A DNA stretch of 51,276 bases from Candidatus Kuenenia stuttgartensis (GTDB lineage: Bacteria > Planctomycetota > Planctomycetia > Pirellulales > UBA1268): NCBI GenBank assembly GCA_945873085.1, contig CAMCCR010000003.1, forward strand, positions 1 through 51,276, read 5' to 3'. Shown in pieces: positions 46,067 through 51,276 of the stretch. The notes under the pieces are model-generated. The model was given only the letters and a program-made list of their open reading frames with translations, made no database searches and was not told the origin of the DNA. Each line of letters opens with the position of its first letter. The stretch's first letter is position 1. Both the position numbers and the translations under genes were made by a program.

Positions 46067-46741
46067 ATGAAGCTCCGTTCCGCCTTGCTGATCGCGTGCC
46101 TGATCGTGGTGCCTCTGCTGGCCATGTTCTCGCACAAAGTCCCGACCGCGACCCGGGCAGCGATCCGGGAACGCTTCTGGGACCCGATGATCAGGCCACT
46201 GGCGTCGGCCCTCGGCTTGGGTGCCACTTCCCCAACCAGCCCCGCCCCCCGGCAAGCCGCCGCCTCTCCGGTGGAGGAAGCCTTCCCGGGCCCACCGAGA
46301 GCGTTTGCCAGCAGCGGATCGGCTTCGACCGATATCGGGCCAGCGGCGGCCGATCCCCTCCAGCCTCTCCAAGCAACTCGGGCGACGGGCCTGCGCGAGC
46401 CCGATACGGCCATCGCTGGCAACACCCCGCCGCCGGCGATCCTCCTCGGCTCGGACGACTCGCTGCCGATCGGCGGGGCGACGGGCCGGGAATCGCTCGA
46501 GGCCCGCCTCCGGGCCCTCGGGGCCACAAGGATCGACTGGACACCGGGTCAGGGGGGCGACGGTCTCCATCGCTGCAGCTGCCGCATTCCCGCTGAACCT
46601 TCGGGTCAGCTTCACCGCATCTTCCAGGCAGCCGCCACCGACCCAGTGGCCGCGCTCGACAATCTCGTTGGCCAGGTCACGGCTTGGTCGATGCGGAGCG
46701 GGGGCACCGCAGCGAGCCCGGCGATGCCCCTGCAGCGCTGA
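46067..46741 (+). CDS. Exported or membrane-anchored protein of unknown function
   Basis: About 224 residues. The N-terminus (MKLRSALLIACLIVVPLLAM) is a signal peptide or anchor. A Pro/Ala/Ser-rich linker of ~100 residues follows. The C-terminal ~80 residues hold a small folded part: ESLEARLRALGATRIDWTPG, HRCSCRIPAEPSGQLHRIFQ and DPVAALDNLVGQVTAW. The Cys-Ser-Cys pair may be structural. It stops 17 bp before scpB, suggesting co-transcription. I do not recognise the family. Confidence 0.7.
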   Translation: MKLRSALLIACLIVVPLLAMFSHKVPTATRAAIRERFWDPMIRPLASALGLGATSPTSPAPRQAAASPVEEAFPGPPRAFASSGSASTDIGPAAADPLQPLQATRATGLREPDTAIAGNTPPPAILLGSDDSLPIGGATGRESLEARLRALGATRIDWTPGQGGDGLHRCSCRIPAEPSGQLHRIFQAAATDPVAALDNLVGQVTAWSMRSGGTAASPAMPLQR

Positions 46742-46758
46742 TCGGGGGAGATCTCGCC

Positions 46759-47529
46759 ATGCTGCTCCAACGTCGGGCTTCGAATCGACTCCCCGACCTT
46801 TTCCAACGCCGAGCGGCATCCGGCCGGGGGCCTCGGCCCTGCCTCGCCCCCATCCGAAGGCAGCGTCTACTGACGACTCCCACCAGGCCCCCCGTGGGGC
46901 TGGCAGAGGCCGAACCGGGGCCTCACGCCCGTTCGGAGGAGCTGGCCCGTCTGGAGGCGGCCTTGTTCATCGCCCGCGAGCCGCTCTCCACACGACGGCT
47001 GGCAAAAATCGCCCGGCTCTCCGACGGCACCCGTGCCCGGGCACTCCTCCGGGAACTGGCTGCCGTTCAGGACGCCAGCGGCAGCGCCATCCGGGTCGAG
47101 CCGATCGCCGGCGGCTTCCAACTCCTCACCCGCTCACCGTTCGGCCCGTGGGTCCGCAGACTCCTGACGACACCGGCGGAAAACCGGCTGTCGGCGGCGG
47201 CACTCGAGACGCTGGCGATCGTGGCCTACCGTCAGCCGGTGACCCGGGCGGAAATCGAAGCCATTCGCGGGGTCGGGTGCGAGGAGATGCTGCGTCAACT
47301 CATGGAAAGGGATCTGGTCGCGGTCGGAGGGAGGAGCGAGGAACTTGGTCGTCCCAACGTCTACCAGACCACGAAGCGATTTCTGCGGGCCTTTGGGCTG
47401 TCCCGCATCGAGGATCTGCCCGACATTGGCCCGGTCACGACGCTCGACCCGACCGTCTCCCCTAACCCCGGCGGTCAGGAGCCCCCCGGCCCACCGGCAC
47501 CCGGCTCCCCCTCGTCCGAGCGCTCTTGA
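46759..47529 (+). CDS. scpB: Segregation and condensation protein B
   Basis: ScpB is the winged-helix kleisin partner of the SMC complex. ATG 46759 (MLLQRRASNRLPDLF) follows GGGGGAG by eight bases. Family hallmarks are LARLEAALFIAREPLSTRRL, RLLTTPAENRLSAAALETLA, IVAYRQPVTRAEIEAIRGV and GRPNVYQTTKRFLRAFGL. The C-terminus is Pro-rich. An unusual ~60-residue basic N-terminal extension precedes the first winged helix. No scpA or smc lies nearby, so the usual scpA-scpB pair is split here. Confidence 0.9.
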   Translation: MLLQRRASNRLPDLFQRRAASGRGPRPCLAPIRRQRLLTTPTRPPVGLAEAEPGPHARSEELARLEAALFIAREPLSTRRLAKIARLSDGTRARALLRELAAVQDASGSAIRVEPIAGGFQLLTRSPFGPWVRRLLTTPAENRLSAAALETLAIVAYRQPVTRAEIEAIRGVGCEEMLRQLMERDLVAVGGRSEELGRPNVYQTTKRFLRAFGLSRIEDLPDIGPVTTLDPTVSPNPGGQEPPGPPAPGSPSSERS

Positions 47530-47900
47530 GCAATTTTTCATGCCCCTCGCCCCGCTTGCACTCCATCGAACCTGCGGCGACACTTTCCCGGTCCCGCGAC
47601 CGTGCTTCGGAAGCCCAGCCGTCCCCGGTTCACGAATTTTTTTCCGAAGGTTGGATGATTCCGCACGATCGGGTACAGAATTGTGCGAAGGAATCTGCCG
47701 ATACTCGGACGACTGCCCGGCAACATGCCCGATCCAACGCTTCTCACGGCGGGAAGCCCATCCGGGAATCATCGACGATTCACACCAACGGATACGCAGC
47801 GATGATGGCATCAACACCGACAACTCAACGTGGATCGTTATCGTCTGACCGTTCACCGTCCGTCGCAGGGCCTGTGAACAGACTCGAGGGAGGTTTTTCA
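47530..47900 (+). promoter_or_regulatory. Intergenic region upstream of the acidic protein
   Basis: This 371-bp region carries no supported gene; the ORF track reads through it only because stop codons are rare. It holds an AATTTTTTT run near 47637 and an imperfect dyad TTCCGCAC...TTGTGCGAA around 47668-47698. It ends with the GAGGGAGG ribosome site of the acidic protein. A promoter for that gene is expected here but not pinpointed. Confidence 0.45.
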
Positions 47901-48326
47901 GTGACCAGCGTTGCGAGCCCCAGGGGATCCCGAAGCGTGTTGAACTCCGACGTGTTTTGCTGGGATGAACTTCCCGATTTGCTCGCCGCCGAGGAGCTCT
48001 TCGAGATTGCCGGCAACCGCAACTCGACGTCGCCGATCGTCGGCAAGCAGGATGACGACGAGGACGATGACGACCTCGAGGATGACGACGACGATGATGA
48101 CGATGACGAGGAAGAAGACGATCTCGAGGACGACGACTGGGAAGAGGTTGAGGACGAGGACGAAGAAGAGGACGACGAAGAAGAGGAAGAGGACGAGGAA
48201 GAAGACGACGAAGAGGATGAAGAAGAAGGGGACGATGACGAGGAGTGGGAAGACGACGACGAAGAGTGGGATGACGAGGACGAAGAGGACGAAGACGAAG
48301 ACGAGGAAGAAGACGACGACGACTGA
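47901..48326 (+). CDS. Extremely Asp/Glu-rich protein
   Basis: About 141 residues. I chose GTG 47901 (MTSVASPRGSRSVLNSDVFC) because GAGGGAGG sits seven bases upstream; the ORF track extends 125 codons further into DNA with no coding character. The first ~48 residues are ordinary (DVFCWDELPDLLAAEELFEI, then AGNRNSTSPIVGK). The remaining ~93 are almost all Asp and Glu, with Trp dotted through (DDDW, DDEEWED, EEWDDED). Such a tail is highly negative and disordered; it could bind cations, basic proteins or mimic nucleic acid. The protein has no signal peptide. A strong terminator follows. Confidence 0.75.
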   Translation: MTSVASPRGSRSVLNSDVFCWDELPDLLAAEELFEIAGNRNSTSPIVGKQDDDEDDDDLEDDDDDDDDDEEEDDLEDDDWEEVEDEDEEEDDEEEEEDEEEDDEEDEEEGDDDEEWEDDDEEWDDEDEEDEDEDEEEDDDD

Positions 48327-48393
48327 CTTCCGCCACGCCTGATTCCGCCGTCATCCGCTCAAATATCGCGCGGTATCGCCGCCACAGCATTCA

Positions 48394-48437
48394 AGCGACC
48401 CTGGAGACGCTCAGCGTGTCTCCGGGGTCGCTTTTTT
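48394..48437 (+). terminator. Strong rho-independent terminator
   Basis: AGCGACCC-T-GGAGAC pairs with GTCTCC-G-GGGTCGCT (stem of about 15 bp with one T-G pair), closing on GCTCAGCGT. It is followed directly by TTTTTT. It lies 67 bp after the stop of the acidic protein and is the clearest intrinsic terminator in the window. Confidence 0.9.
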
Positions 48438-48554
48438 AATATTCTGGCGGAAGCGGGTACGGCTAAGGGCTGCGGCCACGGGCTGTCGTCGGGCCGGCCT
48501 CAAACCGGAGTAGGCCCCGTCATTTCGTGGCCTTTCTTCCCATCGGCCGCAACC

Positions 48555-49904
48555 TCATGGCACCCGAGCCGGTTCGGTGCCAGCCGCGGGTGCCGCGGGC
48601 CCCTCATCCCCCGTCGACGCAGGTGTCTCCCCGCTGACAACCTGGACCTCGAGGATTCGCCCGGCGCGGTCGATCTGCAGCGTCAGGGCATCGCTTGCCG
48701 ACGCCATCCGCTGGAGCATCGTTGCCTGCGTGGCGAACGGCTCTCCATCGATGGCGATGATCCGGTCACCACAGCGCAGGCCGGCACGCTCGAGGGGGGA
48801 TTCAGGCACGACACGAACGACGATCGGTGCCGACGGATCGCCGGCATCGGACCGGGTGCTCATGCCCCACCGCACGCGCTGCTCCACTGGCGCCGCCGGG
48901 AGAACGCGTTCGAGCGCGTCACGGTGGGCATTCTTCTCCCGGCGACTGGCGTCACGGAAGCCGGCCAGCGTCCCCGGCCGGTCAGCCACGGCCATCACCA
49001 CACCCATGGCCAGCCGCGCCACCGTCTCGACCCCCGCGGTGTTCACCAGTTGCACATCGTCACTGGGGCGGTGGTACTCGTCATGGAGCCCGGTGTGGAG
49101 CATGACGGTGGGCACGCGGGATTCGATGAACGGGAAGTGGTCGGAATCGTCGACGATGTCCCAGTCGAAGATGAGTTCCAGCCCCGCCTCCCGATTCGTC
49201 TCGGTGAGAATCCTCCGCAGGCCGGTCATGGTTCTGCCGCCGTAGATCTCGACACGCTCGCCGCGAAGCCGGCCGATCATATCGAGGTTGACCACGAACA
49301 CCGGCCGCAGGTCACGGAGTGGCTGAGGACGGACACGGACGAAGTGCCACGAGCCGAGCAGTCCCTTCTCCTCCCCGTCCCAGAAGGCGAGGAGCACCGG
49401 CCGCCGCGGCTTGGCAGGCATCGCCTGAAGCACCTCGGCGATCTCGAGCACCCCGGCGACCCCCGAAGCGTTGTCGTCGGCGCCGTTGTGGATCAGTCCC
49501 GTCGGGCCGTAGCTGTTGGCGGCCGTGCCGTAGCCGACGTGATCGTAATGGGCCCCCACGACGACCAACTCCCGTGCGCAGGCTGGGTCGCTGCCCGGCA
49601 CCAGGGCGAGGATGTTCCGCATCGTCCCGAACCGCTGGTAGTAGGTTCCCTCGTCCCCGGCCGGCCGGAGGCCGGCGTTGCGGAGCGTCTCGACGATGTA
49701 GGCGCCGGCGGCCCGCCCTCCTCGGCTCCCCCCCTCGCGTCCCTCGAGGGCGTCATCGGCGAGGGCGGCCACATGACGGCCGGCCCCCGCGGCGTCGATC
49801 ACCGACACCGCTTCCGCAGCGTGGCCCCGTTCCCCTCCGAGCAGGCCAGCCGACAGAATGAACCATCCCAAGGCAATCGCCGGGAAAACCGTCCGCACGT
49901 CCAT
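48555..49904 (-). CDS. Secreted M28-family metallopeptidase with PDZ domain
   Basis: About 449 residues from ATG 49904 (MDVRTVFPAIALGWFILSAG), giving a signal peptide. The M28 domain carries the di-zinc ligands: VGAHYDHVGYG (His), NGADDNASGVAG (Asp), FWDGEEKGLLGS (Glu-Glu), VNLDMIGRLRG (Asp) and GLHDEYHRPSDD (His). A C-terminal PDZ domain follows (VVRVVPESPLERAGLRCGDR, IIAIDGEPFA). The family includes aminopeptidases and related exported peptidases. The Pro/Ala-rich tail is short. It stands alone, convergent with the acidic-protein gene across the terminator. Confidence 0.92.
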   Translation of the reverse strand: MDVRTVFPAIALGWFILSAGLLGGERGHAAEAVSVIDAAGAGRHVAALADDALEGREGGSRGGRAAGAYIVETLRNAGLRPAGDEGTYYQRFGTMRNILALVPGSDPACARELVVVGAHYDHVGYGTAANSYGPTGLIHNGADDNASGVAGVLEIAEVLQAMPAKPRRPVLLAFWDGEEKGLLGSWHFVRVRPQPLRDLRPVFVVNLDMIGRLRGERVEIYGGRTMTGLRRILTETNREAGLELIFDWDIVDDSDHFPFIESRVPTVMLHTGLHDEYHRPSDDVQLVNTAGVETVARLAMGVVMAVADRPGTLAGFRDASRREKNAHRDALERVLPAAPVEQRVRWGMSTRSDAGDPSAPIVVRVVPESPLERAGLRCGDRIIAIDGEPFATQATMLQRMASASDALTLQIDRAGRILEVQVVSGETPASTGDEGPAAPAAGTEPARVP

Positions 49905-50090
49905 GATCCAGGCACTCCGAATGACCGCCCCGGCCCCCTTCGACAACACCCCCCACACGGGAGGGGTTTCGGAGGAACGCCCCGCGACCCACAATGGCCC
50001 CTCCAGTGGACTTCGCTCCCAGAGCGACGGCAAGGTGAGTCCGGTGATCATCCGGGCATCCTGGCCGGGCTCTTCGCGGTCCTTGGGTGA

Positions 50091-50180
50091 GGAGAGGTGG
50101 CAGAGCGGTCGAATGCGCGTCTTTGCTAAAGACGTGTCCGGTCAAAAGCTGGACCGCGGGTTCGAATCCCGCCCTCTCCG
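50091..50180 (+). tRNA. serX: tRNA-Ser (anticodon GCT)
   Basis: A class II tRNA. Acceptor GGAGAGG pairs with CCTCTCC, and the anticodon stem CGTCT/AGACG encloses TTGCTAA with anticodon GCT. A long variable arm (GTCCGGTCAAAAGCTGGACC) and T arm GCGGG-TTCGAAT-CCCGC complete it. The discriminator is G and CCA is not encoded. The integrase frame from the minus strand runs into its 3' half, which suggests this gene was an attachment site. Confidence 0.96.
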
Positions 50181-50957
50181 TTTGGTGAAGAACGTCGAAG
50201 CGAATATGCCCTGTTTCCAGGGCTTCTTGAAAAGCGAGTCATTGTTGACCTCCGTGACTTTGCTGATCAACCACCAGCCCCGCGACCGCCGCGGGGTGAC
50301 TTTGCTGAAACTTTGCTGATGCCCCGCCGCCCCCGGGCGGGTTTGGCGGCACGCCTGGCGGCTCTCGGCCAACTGCTGTTTGGTCACCTGGGCCTCTTTG
50401 TCCGCGATGTGGACGTAATTTTTGAGCGCCTCCTCGTCGATGTGGCCGCCCCAGCGACGGAGGGTGAAAAAGTTCACCCCGCTGAGGACGGCGATCGTGC
50501 AGAAGGAGTGCCGGAACTTGTGGTTGGTGTCCTCGAGGCCGAGCTTCGCGAGCACGGTCGTAAGATAGGCCAGGATGTGGCGGTCGTTGGCGGGCTGGTT
50601 CGCGGTGGCGGCGGTGCCGTTCATCCGGTCGATCACCCATCGGCGGCGGCGGGGTAGGCCCCGAAGCATGGCGACGGCTCGGGGCGAGAGCGGCACGGCC
50701 CGCTGCTCGCCGTTCTTGGGCCCCCAGGGCCGGGCACCGGGCACAACCTCCTTCGGCCGGATATGGACGACGGGCGTTGGCCCGTCCAGGGTCAGATCGT
50801 CGTGCGTCAGGTGGACGACCTCGCCGATCCGCATGCCGGTCTCGGCCATCAGCAGGAACGCGGCCTTGTAGGGGCCCCTGGCTGCCTCCACGATCGCGTC
50901 GAGCTGCGCAAGCGTGGCGAGAGTCCCGCCCAGAAACGGCAGGGCCCAGGCCGACAC
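50142..50957 (-). CDS. int: Tyrosine integrase, catalytic part only (likely remnant)
   Basis: A site-specific recombinase of 271 codons. Catalytic residues look complete: Arg in ETGMRIGEV, Lys near PKNGEQRAVPLS, His-x-x-Arg in NHKFRHSF, His in WGGHIDEEA, and Tyr in LKNYVHI. The N-terminal core-binding domain of normal integrases is missing. Upstream in frame is a hydrophobic AAAIAGIAFLLVSAWALPFL stretch instead, so the 5' part was probably deleted or replaced. The C-terminal ~70 residues read through three ACTTTGCTGA repeats and into tRNA-Ser. Orientation toward a tRNA 3' end is classic for an integrative element; no cargo genes are visible. Confidence 0.75.
   Translation of the reverse strand: MSAWALPFLGGTLATLAQLDAIVEAARGPYKAAFLLMAETGMRIGEVVHLTHDDLTLDGPTPVVHIRPKEVVPGARPWGPKNGEQRAVPLSPRAVAMLRGLPRRRRWVIDRMNGTAATANQPANDRHILAYLTTVLAKLGLEDTNHKFRHSFCTIAVLSGVNFFTLRRWGGHIDEEALKNYVHIADKEAQVTKQQLAESRQACRQTRPGAAGHQQSFSKVTPRRSRGWWLISKVTEVNNDSLFKKPWKQGIFASTFFTKRRGRDSNPRSSF
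50257..50319 (+). repeat. Three ACTTTGCTGA direct repeats with hairpin, next to tRNA-Ser
   Basis: ACTTTGCTGA occurs at 50257-50266, 50299-50308 and 50310-50319. Between the first and second lies a perfect hairpin CCCCGCG-ACCGC-CGCGGGG (50278-50296). They sit 77-139 bp beyond the tRNA end, inside the integrase 3' coding part. Their position fits arm-type integrase binding sites of an att region, which is inference. Confidence 0.7.
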
Positions 50958-51123
50958 GAGGAGGAAGGCAATGCCCGCAATGGCCGCCGCGCAGCAAACG
51001 GGCAGGCAGGATGCCGGAGAAGCCGCTCGAGATGGTGGAGACGCATGTTCGGCACGGGAGAGGTCGGGCGGTGTCGCAACGGGTCACTTGTGCATGACCA
51101 ATGATCGCGGATTTCATTTTTAT

Positions 51124-51138
51124 TGCAACTGAGTTGCA
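51124..51138. promoter_or_regulatory. Perfect 7-1-7 palindrome, candidate operator
   Basis: TGCAACT-G-AGTTGCA is a perfect inverted repeat, and TACAAT (a possible -10) starts three bases later at 51141. The next plus-strand start is ATG 51205. The 7-1-7 form resembles sites of the Fur/Mur/Zur family, so metal-responsive control of the gene running off the right edge is possible but unproven. Confidence 0.55.
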
Positions 51139-51204
51139 CCTACAATCGTTTCGCGTTACCATGACGCCAACGTGTTCGTGTTCAGCCCACTCTGGAGCCT
51201 CGTC

Positions 51205-51276
51205 ATGCCCCTGTTCGCGCACCATGTGGAAATCAACCTCTTCGACCTGATCGTCATCGAGCCGGAGACCATGCCC
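51205..51276 (+). CDS. Start of an unidentified gene (partial, 5' end only)
   Basis: ATG 51205 opens a frame to the window edge: MPLFAHHVEINLFDLIVIEP then ETMP. There are only 24 codons, too few to identify a family. ATG 51161 is in another frame and stops early. The upstream palindrome and TACAAT support a promoter for this gene. No strong ribosome site is seen. Confidence 0.4.
   Translation, partial: MPLFAHHVEINLFDLIVIEPETMP

Noticed and set aside
47526-47900. N-terminal extension of the acidic protein as given in the ORF track
   Set aside because: The GTG at 47901 has a strong ribosome site, and the upstream frame lacks coding character.
50239-51225. 328-aa minus-strand ORF overlapping the integrase
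   Set aside because: Alternative frame of the integrase region; Arg/Gly/Pro-rich with no recombinase motifs.

Overview
The window is GC-rich chromosomal DNA from a planctomycete, most likely of the Pirellulales type. This rests on three things: an EF-Tu whose switch I region reads TKTVTI instead of the near-universal RGITI form, which I recall from Rhodopirellula-like EF-Tu; an exosortase locus beside many secreted proteins with no clear family; and frequent weak Shine-Dalgarno sites. No plasmid, phage structural genes, CRISPR array or intact IS element is visible. The only trace of mobility is a shortened tyrosine integrase abutting a tRNA-Ser gene near the right edge.

Layout. (1) 1-2.0 kb, minus strand: two coupled proton-translocating complex-I/Mrp-type membrane subunits, the second running off the left edge. 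They may belong to a DAB-type inorganic-carbon system rather than true complex I. A divergent response regulator-phosphatase follows (2.1-3.5 kb). (2) 3.6-19 kb, plus strand: the conserved information-processing block tRNA-Thr(TGT), tRNA-Tyr, tRNA-Gly, tRNA-Thr(GGT), tuf, tRNA-Trp, secE, nusG, rplK, rplA, rplJ, rplL, rpoB, rpoC. The order matches the thrU-tyrU-glyT-thrT-tufB region of E. coli, but most spacers carry a GC-rich perfect hairpin. (3) 19.2-24.5 kb: a secreted protein and a membrane-anchored formylglycine-generating enzyme with both catalytic cysteines, facing polX and an upstream secreted Pro/Ala/Gln-rich protein. (4) 24.7-26.9 kb, minus: a tightly coupled three-gene unit of a membrane protein and a soluble protein, both with arrestin-like beta-sandwich character, plus a small ExeA-like P-loop ATPase. 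This is my best candidate for an undescribed system. (5) 27.0-30.0 kb: a free-standing RNA polymerase alpha-CTD protein with ordered repeats upstream, and a divergent UvrD/PcrA helicase. (6) 30.05-36.8 kb, minus: exosortase, a Wzc-like chain-length protein with degraded kinase motifs, EpsI with an 18-bp tandem repeat in its coding sequence, a GDP-fucose-synthase-like enzyme, and a prepilin-peptidase-like protein that seems to lack both catalytic aspartates. This looks like an exopolysaccharide/protein-sorting locus. (7) 37-48.4 kb: mixed housekeeping and envelope genes (flippase-like protein, NUDIX hydrolase, YgfZ, XRE regulator, RdgB, glycosyltransferase, parvulin, ScpB, an extreme Asp/Glu-rich protein ending at a strong terminator). 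(8) 48.5-51.3 kb: an M28 peptidase with a PDZ domain, tRNA-Ser(GCT), the integrase fragment with three 10-bp repeats, a perfect 7-1-7 palindrome, and the start of an unidentified gene.

Start sites were moved inward from the ORF-track starts wherever a conserved N-terminus or Shine-Dalgarno site supported it. All family assignments are from reading the protein sequences; no database search was possible.
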